From the NCBI GenBank assembly GCA_035518375.1, contig DATIXQ010000055.1, positions 1 through 64,000 on the forward strand: 64,000 nucleotides of DNA, given 5' to 3'. Source of the DNA: DATJLY01 sp035518375 (GTDB taxonomy: Bacteria; Pseudomonadota; Alphaproteobacteria; ATCC43930; CGMCC-115725). The notes beneath the pieces were generated by a model. It was not told where the DNA came from. It saw only the letters and a list, made by a program, of their open reading frames with translations, and did not search any database. Shown one piece after another: positions 41,517 through 49,923 of this stretch (position 1 is its first letter; each line of letters opens with the position of its first letter). Both the position numbers and the translations under genes were made by a program.

Positions 41517-42710
41517 ATGGCTGAGGCATCGGGCGCGCCAGAGGGCGGGGACGAGATCTCGGGCAGCGACGATTTTGTGCGCAAGCCCTGGAAGCCTTAT
41601 CTCGACGCCGTGCTCGGGTTCCGCAATCACTGGTACGCGGCGTTCTTTAGCCCGCAGCTCGCCGAGGGCGAGGTGCGCGCGCAGCAAATGCTCGGCGAGC
41701 GCATTCTGTTCAAGCGGATCGACGGCAAGGTCCATGCGATCGAAGACCGCTGCGCGCACCGCGGCGTGCAGCTGTCGGTGCGGCCGGAATGCTATTCGAA
41801 GAACACGATCAGCTGCTGGTATCACGGCTTCACCTACGATTTCCGCGACGGCAAGCTCGTCGGCATCGTCACCGATCCCGAAAGCACGCTCATCGGCAAG
41901 ATCGGCATCAAGTCCTATCGTATCGAAGAGCGCCAGAACGTCGTCTTCATCTTCATCGGCGATGAAGCCCCGCACGACCTCGCGCTCGACCTGCAGCCGA
42001 ACTTCCTCGACGAGGATCTTGCGATCGCGCCCAACGGCGAGTTCGACCTCGTGCGCAGCAACTGGCGCCTTGCGGCCGAGAACGGCGTCGACGCGTCGCA
42101 CATCTACATCCACCGCAACTCGGGGCTCTTGAACGCCAAACGCAAGCCGCTACCGCTTGCGAGTTATTTCACGACGCGCGAAGGCATGGTGATCGACCGC
42201 GACGGCGGGCCCAAGGGCGTGATCAAAGGGAACGGCCGCCGTACCTCCGTGTGGGAGACGGCGATCGAGGGCGTCAAGGTCGAGGCGCAATATCGGCCCG
42301 GCGTCACCACGACTGCTCAGAATGTCACTGATACGTCGCTCTGGCTTCCCTGTGGGCTCAAGGTCGATCCGTTCCCCGACGTCGACATGATGCAGTTCGA
42401 GTGGTACGTGCCCGTGGACGAGCACTCGCACAATTACATCGTGACCTGGGGCCGCCGCGTGAAGAACGAAGCCGAGCGGCAGCTTTTCTATCACGAGGTG
42501 GACGCGGTCTGGAAAGACCTGGTGGTCGACAAATTCAACAACGAGGACGTGCTCGCGCGCGAGGCGATGGAGCGGTTCTATTCCGACGAGGATGGCTGGA
42601 ACCGCGAATATCTCTATCGCCCGGATCTCGTGCTGACGGAATGGCGCAAGCTCGCGAGCAAGCACAACCGGGGCATTCAACGCCGGCCCGGCGCCCGCGC
42701 CAAAGGATGA
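41517..42710 (+). CDS. CarAa-type Rieske oxygenase (carbazole 1,9a-dioxygenase terminal oxygenase-like)
   Basis: The 397-residue protein follows the carbazole dioxygenase terminal oxygenase pattern throughout: NHWYAAFFSPQLAEGE, Rieske ligands C79/H81 in CAHRGVQLSV and C100/H103 in CWYHGFTYDF with the same spacing as CarAa, SNWRLAAENGVDASHIYIHRN with the mononuclear iron ligands, and MMQFEWYVPVDEHSHNY near the end. The family includes carbazole 1,9a-dioxygenase and 2-oxo-1,2-dihydroquinoline 8-monooxygenase, homotrimers acting on N-heteroaromatics. The usual ferredoxin and reductase genes are missing here. It starts behind GGGGAGAAG, 23 bases after the C-C hydrolase. Confidence 0.9.
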   Translation: MAEASGAPEGGDEISGSDDFVRKPWKPYLDAVLGFRNHWYAAFFSPQLAEGEVRAQQMLGERILFKRIDGKVHAIEDRCAHRGVQLSVRPECYSKNTISCWYHGFTYDFRDGKLVGIVTDPESTLIGKIGIKSYRIEERQNVVFIFIGDEAPHDLALDLQPNFLDEDLAIAPNGEFDLVRSNWRLAAENGVDASHIYIHRNSGLLNAKRKPLPLASYFTTREGMVIDRDGGPKGVIKGNGRRTSVWETAIEGVKVEAQYRPGVTTTAQNVTDTSLWLPCGLKVDPFPDVDMMQFEWYVPVDEHSHNYIVTWGRRVKNEAERQLFYHEVDAVWKDLVVDKFNNEDVLAREAMERFYSDEDGWNREYLYRPDLVLTEWRKLASKHNRGIQRRPGARAKG

Positions 42711-42731
42711 TGGCCGGGAAGGAGAGCGAAC

Positions 42732-43427
42732 ATGAGCGATTCCTGGAAGACCGTGGTACCCGAGCGCGATCGCCAGATCCTTGAGAAGGCCGATTTCGGC
42801 GGCGCCGCCGCCTGGGGGCGAAACCCCGCGCTCCTGATCGTCGATGTCGTGCGCTCGTTCACTGGCTCGAAGCCCCAGGACGTGCTCGAGGCGATCAAGG
42901 AATACAACACGAGCTGCGGCGATTCGGCGTGGGATACGCTGCCGCGCATGCGTACGGTGCTCGACGCCGCGCGGGCCGCGCGCATTCCCGTCGTCTTCAC
43001 CAAGGGCGATCCCGACTACAAGGCGTTCTGCGGCGGCTCGGTCAAGAACGAGGACCCCGAGCGCGCGCGCCGCGTGCACTCGACGCCGATTGCCGACGAG
43101 ATCGCGCCGGTCGAGAGCGAGTTCGTCATCCGCAAGACCAAGGCGAGCGCCTTCTTCCAGACGCCGCTCGCGATCTATCTCGTGCGGCACGCGATCGATT
43201 CGCTCATCGTCATGGGCACGAGCACGTCCGGCTGCGTGCGCGCAACCGTGGTCGACGGCCAGTCGCACGGCTATCCCGTGTTCGTCGTCTCCGACGGCTG
43301 CTTCGACCGCTCGTCCTTCATGCACGACGTGACGCTCTACGACCTCAGCACCAAGTACGCGACGATCGTCAATGTCCGCGATACGCTCGAATACTTTAAG
43401 CAGTTCGCGCTTCGGGTTGCGGTGTGA
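42732..43427 (+). CDS. Isochorismatase-family amidohydrolase 2 (N-carbamoylsarcosine / maleamate amidase-like)
   Basis: A 231-residue cysteine hydrolase with Asp in LLIVDVVRSF, Lys in VIRKTKASAFF and the nucleophile in GTSTSGCVRATVVDGQSHGY. This last segment is closest to N-carbamoylsarcosine amidase and maleamate amidohydrolase (NicF). It differs clearly from the enzyme at 30908-31627. It lies between the CarAa-like oxygenase and the extradiol dioxygenase subunits, so the natural substrate is probably an amide or carbamoyl compound formed in the pathway, for example after opening a nitrogen-bearing ring. The start follows GGAAGGAGAG. Confidence 0.87.
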   Translation: MSDSWKTVVPERDRQILEKADFGGAAAWGRNPALLIVDVVRSFTGSKPQDVLEAIKEYNTSCGDSAWDTLPRMRTVLDAARAARIPVVFTKGDPDYKAFCGGSVKNEDPERARRVHSTPIADEIAPVESEFVIRKTKASAFFQTPLAIYLVRHAIDSLIVMGTSTSGCVRATVVDGQSHGYPVFVVSDGCFDRSSFMHDVTLYDLSTKYATIVNVRDTLEYFKQFALRVAV

Positions 43428-43428
43428 C

Positions 43429-43710
43429 GTGAGCGAGGCCTCGCCCGGCTCGCCGCGCTATATGATCAACCGCGTGATCTTTGACCTGTCGCGGGCGCCG
43501 GACGCGCGGGCGCTGGTCGCGAAGAAAACGGAATTCCTGGCTCGTTATCCGCTGAGCGAGGTGGAGAAGAGCGCGCTCGCGCGGCCGGATTGGACGCAGC
43601 TCCTGGCGCTCGGCGTTCTGCCCAATCTCGTTTACCGCTATTACATGCTGCACGGCAACGCGCCCGAATCCTTTCCCGCGGCGATCGCGGGCGAGCGGAC
43701 GGCAGGATAG
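43429..43710 (+). CDS. LigA/CarBa-like small subunit of class III extradiol dioxygenase
   Basis: A 93-residue helical protein related to the alpha subunit of protocatechuate 4,5-dioxygenase: YMINRVIFDLSR at the start and ALGVLPNLVYRYYMLHG towards the end match the LigA family. It has no metal site of its own and covers the active site of the beta subunit. The GTG start 43429 lies one base after the preceding stop; ATG 43462 is possible but would remove little. The LigB-like gene follows 9 bases downstream, the normal LigA-LigB order. Confidence 0.82.
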   Translation: MSEASPGSPRYMINRVIFDLSRAPDARALVAKKTEFLARYPLSEVEKSALARPDWTQLLALGVLPNLVYRYYMLHGNAPESFPAAIAGERTAG

Positions 43711-43719
43711 GCGCGGGCG

Positions 43720-44562
43720 ATGGCTCAGCTTTGCCTCGGACTTGCGACCTCGCATCTCGCGCATATCGTCAATGCGCGCGCGCTTGCAGAGCCGCGCCAG
43801 GTTGCGATGTTCGACAGGGGCTACGAACGCCTCGCCAGCGCGCTCGACGCCGCGGCCCCAGATGTGACGCTCATCGTCTCGGCCGAGCACGTGAACAAGT
43901 TCTTCATCGATAACATGCCGGCCTTCTGCATCGGCACGTTCGAGATGTTCGGCGGGCCCTTCGAGGCGCGCACGCGCGATTTCGGCATTCCCTTCCATCA
44001 GGTGCCGAGCCATTTTGCTTTCGCGCGCTATCTAGTCGAGCGCGGCCTCGACGAGGGCGTCGACTGGGCCGTCACCGAAAGCTGGGACGTCGATCACGGC
44101 ATGATGGTGCCGTTGCACAAGCTCGATCCCGCGGGCCGCCACAAGATGGTGCCGGTGTTCATCAACTGCGCCGCGCCGCCGCTGCCGTCGCCGCGCCGCT
44201 GCTTCGCGGTGGGGCAGTGGCTCGCCGACGCGATCGCGCGGTGGGACGGCGGCAAGCGGGTCGGCATCATCGCCACAGGCGGGCTGTCGCACTCGGTCGG
44301 CAGCGTGCAGCAAGGCTATATTGACGAGGCGTTCGACCGCCGCTTCCTCGATGCGTTCTGCGCCGGCGACGGCAAATGGCTCGCCGGCCTCTCGCACGAG
44401 GAGATCGCGGCAACCGGCTCGGCATCGGGCGAAGTCCGCAGCTGGATCATGCTTGCCGGCGCGTTCGCGGGACGGCGCGCGGAATGCGTCTTCTACGAGC
44501 CGATCCGCGGCTTCGACACCGGCTGCGCGCAGTGCGTCGTCGACGCTAGCGCTGCTCCGTAA
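43720..44562 (+). CDS. LigB/CarBb-like catalytic subunit of class III extradiol dioxygenase
   Basis: A 280-residue non-haem Fe(II) enzyme. The iron ligands expected for the LigB family are H12 (ATSHLAHI), H57 (SAEHVNKFF) and a Glu in ASGEVRSWIMLAGAF; the catalytic base His lies in TGGLSHSVG. It should cleave a catechol-type ring next to a hydroxyl group. Its pocket-lining segments differ from LigB, so the substrate need not be protocatechuate; 2-aminobiphenyl-2,3-diol-like or nitrogen-bearing catechols are possible given the CarAa-like neighbour. The 3' end overlaps the permease gene on the other strand by 17 bases. Confidence 0.87.
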   Translation: MAQLCLGLATSHLAHIVNARALAEPRQVAMFDRGYERLASALDAAAPDVTLIVSAEHVNKFFIDNMPAFCIGTFEMFGGPFEARTRDFGIPFHQVPSHFAFARYLVERGLDEGVDWAVTESWDVDHGMMVPLHKLDPAGRHKMVPVFINCAAPPLPSPRRCFAVGQWLADAIARWDGGKRVGIIATGGLSHSVGSVQQGYIDEAFDRRFLDAFCAGDGKWLAGLSHEEIAATGSASGEVRSWIMLAGAFAGRRAECVFYEPIRGFDTGCAQCVVDASAAP

Positions 44563-46243
44563 GCGCAAGTCCGAAGCGGCGCCCGACGAGCGCCACGGCG
44601 ACAATGATGGCGGTGGTGATGACGCCGATCACGGCGCCCGCCTCGAGATTGGACGACATCCCGAACTGTATCATCAGGAGCGACAGGGTCTGGCTCCCCG
44701 CGCTCGCCAGGAAGATGATGGTCGAGATATCGCGCATCGCCGATATGAACACGAGGATGAAGATGCTGACGAGCATCGGCCGGATGAGCGGCAGGACGAT
44801 GCGCACAAACGTGCGCGCCGGCCCGGCGCCGCAGACGCGCGAGGACTGTTCAAGCTCGATGGCGATCTGCCGTATCGATGTCTTCATCATGTGCGTGCCG
44901 ATCGGAAGTTGGGCGACCGCGATGATGAGGACGAGCGACGCGATGCTGCCGTAGAGGAACGAGAGGATCGGGCTCGACAGAATGAGATAAAGCACCGAGA
45001 CGCCGAGCAGGATCCCCGGAATGGTCCACGGCAGCCATGCGAGGAGATCGATGACGCCACGCCCGGGGAGGCGCGAGCGCGCGATGAGATAGGCGATCAC
45101 CGCATAGGCGGCAGTGCCGCAGAATCCGGCCGCGAAGCTCATCACGAGCGAATTCTGGAGCGCGCTTTGAAAGAGCGGATTGTCGAGCACTTCGTACCAG
45201 TGATCGAGCGTGTAAGGCGCGGCAATGCTGAAGAAGCCGAAGAGCTTCATGCACGAGCCGACGACGAGCATCGTGAGCGGAATGACGAGCGATATGGCGA
45301 CGACGAGCCACAGCGCTCCGGCGACGAGCCACCGGGCGCGGCCGATCGACAGCGGCTCGTAGCGCGCGCCGCGTGCGAGCACGGTCGCGTAGTCGAAGCG
45401 CCGGCTGACGCGCTGGTAGAGGAGGGCGATGATGAGGAGAATCACCAGCACGATCGAGCTCAGCGCCATCGCGTCCTGAAACTTCGGCGGCTCCCAGGCG
45501 GCAAGGTCGTAGATCCGCGTCGAATAAACGAAGATGCCGGACGGCCTGCCGAGCAGCTGCTCGACCTCGAACGCCTCGAGGCTCTTGATGAATCCGGCGA
45601 GCGCGCCCGTCAGGATCGCCGGCGCGAGGATCGGCAGGGTCACGTTGCGGAAGACGGCAAACGGCCGCGCGCCGCAGACGCGCGCAATTTCCTCGAACGA
45701 GGCGTCGAACTGCCGGATCGCAGGTCCGAGCAGGACGACCATGACCGGGACCGAGGATGCCGTGATGTGCACCCAGAAGATGCCCTCGATCGAATAGATG
45801 TTGAAGAGCGGCGCATGGATGAACGGCAGCGCCATCAGCGCCTGGTTGACGAGTCCATAATGCGGATCGAGCAGCAGGATCCAGCTCAGCGTCACCGGCA
45901 AGAGCGGCACGAAGAACGATATCCACATCGCGAATTCGATGTAGCGCCCGCCGGGAATGCGGATGCGGATCACGAGCCACGCGATCAGGAATCCCACGAG
46001 CGCGGCGACCGGCGCGCGCAGCGCCAGGAGGAGGCTGTATCCGATCGCGCTGCGGCTCAAGGGGCTCGCGAGCGTTTCCCGCCATACATCGCCCGAGATC
46101 GCGCCGAGCACGACGACAACGACCGGCGCCACCGTCACGAGCGCCACCACGGCGAAGGCCGCGAGGCCGAGCACGAGCTGCGCCTGCGGCAGGGCCGGCG
46201 GTCGCGGCGGGAGCGCTATGACGGCCATAGCACCGCGCGCCAT
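44546..46243 (-). CDS. ABC transporter permease, fused two-domain type, importer 2
   Basis: A 565-residue membrane protein with two permease halves and about 12 helices. EAA-like loops lie in ASFEEIARVCGARPFAVFRN and ELEQSSRVCGAGPARTFVR. It resembles the permease of importer 1 in layout but differs throughout in sequence. ATG 46243 overlaps the ATPase gene by 28 bases; an in-frame ATG at 46228 would shorten the overlap to 13 and has a somewhat better upstream sequence. It should form the channel with the ATPase at 46216 and the receptor at 47406. Confidence 0.86.
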   Translation of the reverse strand: MARGAMAVIALPPRPPALPQAQLVLGLAAFAVVALVTVAPVVVVVLGAISGDVWRETLASPLSRSAIGYSLLLALRAPVAALVGFLIAWLVIRIRIPGGRYIEFAMWISFFVPLLPVTLSWILLLDPHYGLVNQALMALPFIHAPLFNIYSIEGIFWVHITASSVPVMVVLLGPAIRQFDASFEEIARVCGARPFAVFRNVTLPILAPAILTGALAGFIKSLEAFEVEQLLGRPSGIFVYSTRIYDLAAWEPPKFQDAMALSSIVLVILLIIALLYQRVSRRFDYATVLARGARYEPLSIGRARWLVAGALWLVVAISLVIPLTMLVVGSCMKLFGFFSIAAPYTLDHWYEVLDNPLFQSALQNSLVMSFAAGFCGTAAYAVIAYLIARSRLPGRGVIDLLAWLPWTIPGILLGVSVLYLILSSPILSFLYGSIASLVLIIAVAQLPIGTHMMKTSIRQIAIELEQSSRVCGAGPARTFVRIVLPLIRPMLVSIFILVFISAMRDISTIIFLASAGSQTLSLLMIQFGMSSNLEAGAVIGVITTAIIVAVALVGRRFGLALTEQR

Positions 46244-47331
46244 GTATCGATCGCAAGAAAGATGCGATCGCCCTCGCGGGCGTCCTGCCGCTTGTCCGCT
46301 GTCACGACGATGAGCTGTGCTTCGGGCTCGTCAATGCTCACGAGGTATTCGCGGCGGTCGCCGTAGTAGGCGACCTCGACGACGCGCGCGGCAACGACGT
46401 TCGGGCCCGCGCGCTCCTTGCGCTCGAGGTTCACATCCTCCGGCCGCAGTGCGACTTCGACCTGTTGCCCTTCCGCGAGGGGCGCCGGCCCGCCGGCCGC
46501 GATCTCGATCTCGCCGGCGCCGATCCGCACGCGTGTCGCGTCTCCCATGCCGCTCACGCGGCCGCGCAGCCGGATCGTGCGGCCGACGAAGTCTTGCACG
46601 AACCGCGTCGCCGGCTCCTCATAGACGATGCCCGGCGGCGCGATCTGTTCCGCGCGCCCGCTGTTCATGACGACGATGCGGCTCGACAGCGACATCGCCT
46701 CTTCCTGGTCATGGGTGACATAGAGCACCGTCGTCGCGAGCCTCTGCTGCAGCGAGCGGAGCTGCGCACGCATTTCCTTGCGCAGCACCGCATCAAGATT
46801 GCTCAGGGGCTCGTCGAGCAGCAGCAGATCGGGCTCATAGGCGAGCGCGCGTGCGAGCGCGACGCGTTGCTGCTGGCCGCCGCTCAGCTCGGACGACATG
46901 CGCCCGCCGAGCCCCTCGAGGCGGACGAGCCGCAGCATGTCATCGACCCGGGCCGTGATCGCGGCGCGCGGCATGCGCCGCACCCGGAGCGGATAGGCGA
47001 TGTTCTCGGCGACGCTCAGATGCGGCCAGATCGCATAGGACTGGAACACGAGGCCGAGGTTGCGCCCTTCGGGCGGCACCATGACGCGCTGCGCCGGCGA
47101 AGCGACGAGCCGGCCACGCACCCAAATCTCGCCGGCATCGGGCTCCTCCAGGCCCGCGATCATGCGCAGCGTCGTGCTTTTGCCGCAGCCGCTGGGCCCG
47201 AGAAGGGTCAGCACCTCGCCGGCGAAGAGCTCGAACGACAGATCTTCGACCGCGACTGCACTTCCGTACCGCTTGATCAAGCCCTGAACGCGAAGGATCG
47301 GCTCGGCCGCCCGGTGCGCGCGCTCGCTCAC
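46216..47331 (-). CDS. ABC transporter ATP-binding protein, importer 2
   Basis: A 371-residue ATPase with Walker A GPSGCGKST, VFQSYAIWPHL, the signature LSGGQQQRVALARAL, Walker B LLLLDEPLSNLD and VTHDQEEAMSLSSR, plus a C-terminal TOBE-type domain (ARVVEVAYYGDRREYLV). It is of the FbpC/PotA class. It follows the receptor gene after 74 bases that contain a copy of the dispersed GTCATTGCGAGGAGC repeat, and its 3' end overlaps the permease start. Confidence 0.92.
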   Translation of the reverse strand: MSERAHRAAEPILRVQGLIKRYGSAVAVEDLSFELFAGEVLTLLGPSGCGKSTTLRMIAGLEEPDAGEIWVRGRLVASPAQRVMVPPEGRNLGLVFQSYAIWPHLSVAENIAYPLRVRRMPRAAITARVDDMLRLVRLEGLGGRMSSELSGGQQQRVALARALAYEPDLLLLDEPLSNLDAVLRKEMRAQLRSLQQRLATTVLYVTHDQEEAMSLSSRIVVMNSGRAEQIAPPGIVYEEPATRFVQDFVGRTIRLRGRVSGMGDATRVRIGAGEIEIAAGGPAPLAEGQQVEVALRPEDVNLERKERAGPNVVAARVVEVAYYGDRREYLVSIDEPEAQLIVVTADKRQDAREGDRIFLAIDTWRAVLWPS

Positions 47332-47350
47332 CTAAGCCACGCTACGAACT

Positions 47351-47385
47351 GTCATTGCGAGGAGCATCGCTCCGAAGCAATCCTC
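47351..47385. repeat. Dispersed palindromic repeat, copy A
   Basis: The sequence starts GTCATTGCGAGGAGC and ends GAAGCAATCCTC, with a small central hairpin GGAGC-ATC-GCTCC. It matches the left arm of the copy at 52581-52653. It lies between receptor and ATPase genes of importer 2. No coding function. Confidence 0.75.
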
Positions 47386-47405
47386 ATCCGGCAAGATAGG
47401 AAATT

Positions 47406-48524
47406 CTAACGCGGCAAGACCTGCTGCAGAAATTCGACCGCCGGCATACGGATCTTGCTGTAATGCTCGAACGAATAATCGTCGACCGGATACGCGACGC
47501 CTTGCTTCGGACGAACATACTCTGGCACGTTGGTGCCCGTGATGTCGGTCCGCAGCGACGTCTCCATCATCTGCGTCTCGTAGATCGTCTGCGCCTCGGC
47601 GGTGCCGAACCAATTGGCGAAAAGCTGGGCCGCGGCCGGGTGCGGCGCATTCTTGATGAGCATGATCACGCTGAAACCACCAGTGACCGAGCCCTGCCCG
47701 TCTTTAGGGAAGATGCGCTCAAGCGGCAGGCCCTGCTTGCGAAACGTCTCGACGGCGAACTGCACGAGCGCGATGCCGACCGGGTATTCGCCGCGCGCCA
47801 CCCATTCTGCGAGCTGCCGGTTGTCGGCGGTGAGCTTCACGTCCTGGCCGACGTAAAGCGCCTTCAAATAGTCGTCGCCGAAGAGCGCGGCGAGATATCC
47901 GACCGGCGTCTGGCCCGGACCGGAGCGGCGCGGATCGTAGGCGGCGATCTTTCCCTTGTATTCGGGCTTCAGCAGGTCCTTCCAGGACGTGATCTCGCCG
48001 GGCTTGATGATGCTCGTGTTCACGAACAGATCGGTCATGACCCATTCTGCGGTCTGGAACGAGCAGCGGAAATCGGCAGGCAGGTCGGGCGACGGCCCCG
48101 CAGGGTTGAGCTTGGGGCCGCCATTGCGCCAGATCCCGGGCTTCAGAATGTCGGGATCGATGAGCTTCCCGTTCATGTTTTCGATCTCGCCGCGCGGCGA
48201 CATCGCCCAGCAGGTCGAGGTTCCACCGAGATTGGCGTCGATGCTGATCTTGCCGGCCTTGGTCTCGGTGTCGACCCGCGTGATGAGCTCGCCCGGATTC
48301 ATGCCGAGATACTTGAGGTCGATGCCGTAGCGCTTAGAGAACGCCGCGCTCACCGCGTTCTGAAGTCCGGGGAAGGGCGGGCCGTTCAGAACGAGCTGGC
48401 CTTCTTCCTTTGCCTTCTTCTGCAGCTCGGCCCAGGCGGCGGGGTCGGCTTTCTGCGCGACCGCTGCGCTCGTGAACGCAAAGCCGAGCGCGATCGCGGC
48501 GATCGCCCCAATCAACACGCGCAT
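47406..48524 (-). CDS. ABC transporter substrate-binding protein, importer 2
   Basis: A 372-residue periplasmic protein with a Sec leader (MRVLIGAIAAIALGFAFTSA, cleavage after AVA near residue 22). It contains AWAELQKKAKEEGQLVLNGP, DLFVNTSIIKPGEI, LLKPEYKGKIAAYDPRRSGPG and KLTADNRQLAEWVARGEYPV, the same family as the importer 1 receptor. It is the first gene of the minus-strand importer 2 operon. Ferric iron, phosphonate or other small anions are known ligands in the family; the ligand here is unknown. Confidence 0.86.
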   Translation of the reverse strand: MRVLIGAIAAIALGFAFTSAAVAQKADPAAWAELQKKAKEEGQLVLNGPPFPGLQNAVSAAFSKRYGIDLKYLGMNPGELITRVDTETKAGKISIDANLGGTSTCWAMSPRGEIENMNGKLIDPDILKPGIWRNGGPKLNPAGPSPDLPADFRCSFQTAEWVMTDLFVNTSIIKPGEITSWKDLLKPEYKGKIAAYDPRRSGPGQTPVGYLAALFGDDYLKALYVGQDVKLTADNRQLAEWVARGEYPVGIALVQFAVETFRKQGLPLERIFPKDGQGSVTGGFSVIMLIKNAPHPAAAQLFANWFGTAEAQTIYETQMMETSLRTDITGTNVPEYVRPKQGVAYPVDDYSFEHYSKIRMPAVEFLQQVLPR

Positions 48525-48614
48525 GTCTTACTTCCCCCGCACCGTCGATGTCATCGGTTGCGCGGATCATAACGAAGCCGCGCCGGGGGTGCACGAAATT
48601 TGCTGGAACGGTGC

Positions 48615-49478
48615 TCAAGTCCATGCGGGGCAGCGGGGATTCATGCCGGGACCATGCCTTTCCGCGATGCCGAACGAGCCCTTGCCGTCGAAGCGGCGCG
48701 GGTCTGGCGTGAGCGGCTTGGATTGGCAGATGAGCGAGTGCCCGTCGCACAGAGTCTGGGTGAAGTCGTGGAAGCCCCAGTTAAGGTCGATATCGTCAGC
48801 CACAAGCGCGCCGCCGGATTGCAGGGCGCTCCAAGCGTGGCTGAGCTCGAAGCACACGTTGTCCGTAGTGTGCATGCTGTCGTGAATGAAGAGATCGATC
48901 CGTCCGAGCCGTTTCAGGAGTGCCGGAAGCCGCCGCCGGCTCGAGCCGCGGATGTAGGTCCAGCGCGGGCGCAGATTTGAGCCGACGGCGATACCGATCT
49001 CGTCGCGCAGTTCGGGCGCGAGCGCGGGCGGGCGATCGATGCTCCAGAGATGCCCCTGTCCGTTCCGCTCGAGCGCCTCGAGGATGACGCGCGAGGTGAG
49101 GCCGCGAGCGACGCCGGTCTCCACGACGTTCATCGGCCGCAAGTGGCGCGCGAGGCACCAGATCGCGCGCAGAAATTCCGGATCGCCGTCGTTCCAGATA
49201 CCGAAGCTCGCGGGCCCAAGCTGCAACCCGCGGCTCCGCAGCTCAGCGATGATGGTGGGCCACAACGCACGAAACTCCGAGGCCGGGCCAACGGGATAGG
49301 TGAGACCCAGCCATTCATGCAGGCGCCGCTCCCAGTCGGGATCGGGCACGTAAGGGAATCGTGGCCGTTGCCGCTCGACGATTTCGACGAGCTTGGTACG
49401 GAGCGTGAAACAGGCCTCGGTTGGATCGCTCGCAATCGAGGCGATGACACGCGGCACGTGCGCGAGATAGCGATGCAT
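48615..49478 (-). CDS. SAM-dependent methyltransferase of the CmcI/Methyltransf_24-like group
   Basis: A 287-residue protein with a Rossmann-type methyltransferase core: VVETGVARGLTSRVILEAL for SAM binding, LWSIDRPP with the acidic residue contacting the ribose, and DLFIHDSMHTTDNV followed by ADDIDLNWGF near the metal/acceptor site. Cephalosporin hydroxylase (CmcI) and rhamnosyl O-methyltransferase-type proteins share these features. ATG 49478 is the chosen start; a TTG 18 bases upstream is possible. It is not clearly linked to its neighbours. Acceptor unknown. Confidence 0.72.
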   Translation of the reverse strand: MHRYLAHVPRVIASIASDPTEACFTLRTKLVEIVERQRPRFPYVPDPDWERRLHEWLGLTYPVGPASEFRALWPTIIAELRSRGLQLGPASFGIWNDGDPEFLRAIWCLARHLRPMNVVETGVARGLTSRVILEALERNGQGHLWSIDRPPALAPELRDEIGIAVGSNLRPRWTYIRGSSRRRLPALLKRLGRIDLFIHDSMHTTDNVCFELSHAWSALQSGGALVADDIDLNWGFHDFTQTLCDGHSLICQSKPLTPDPRRFDGKGSFGIAERHGPGMNPRCPAWT

Positions 49479-49622
49479 GGTGCGACGACCGGGCAAGTAT
49501 GCGCCTGGAAGTTGCGGGCGCTGCCTGCGTAAACAACTGGCGCACCGGCGCGCTCCGCGTTAACCGCGGCGGCCCGAAAAAGTGATCAGACGGGATTGCG
49601 CGGCGTGCTTGATCGCTGCCGG

Positions 49623-49841
49623 TCAGCCGCCGAAATAATTGCCGCCGTTGCCGCCGTGCCAGTCGTAATCGCCGCTCGAATTGGCGTAGGGCGCTGCGTA
49701 ATAGCCATAGCCATAGGAGGAGGGCCCATAATAGGGCGCGGGCGTCGCATAGCCGTAGACGCCGCATCCGGCGAGCGCGAACGAGACAAGCGCCAAGGCG
49801 GCCGCAAGCCGGGTCGTCGATGCGATGTTGCGTTTGGTCAT
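49623..49841 (-). CDS. Small Gly/Tyr-rich lipoprotein
   Basis: A 72-residue protein with a lipoprotein signal: basic N-terminus MTKRN, a hydrophobic stretch ALALVSFALAGC and the lipobox LAGC with Cys near residue 26. The mature part is rich in Gly, Tyr, Ala and Pro (for example YYGPSSYGYGYY), probably unstructured and located in the outer membrane or periplasm. The function is unknown. It is too short and biased for a confident homology call. Confidence 0.6.
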   Translation of the reverse strand: MTKRNIASTTRLAAALALVSFALAGCGVYGYATPAPYYGPSSYGYGYYAAPYANSSGDYDWHGGNGGNYFGG

Positions 49842-49923
49842 GTGAGCCCAACGCACCGCCGCGCGCGTCCGTTCCCGCCGCGCCGCAACCACGTGGTGCG
49901 TAGCCGGTCCGGCTTTTCGCGCG

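Noticed and set aside
44321..46366. Open frame of 681 codons antisense to the importer 2 permease
   Set aside because: The product is extremely charged (Asp, Arg, Glu, His), the typical mirror of a hydrophobic membrane protein gene.
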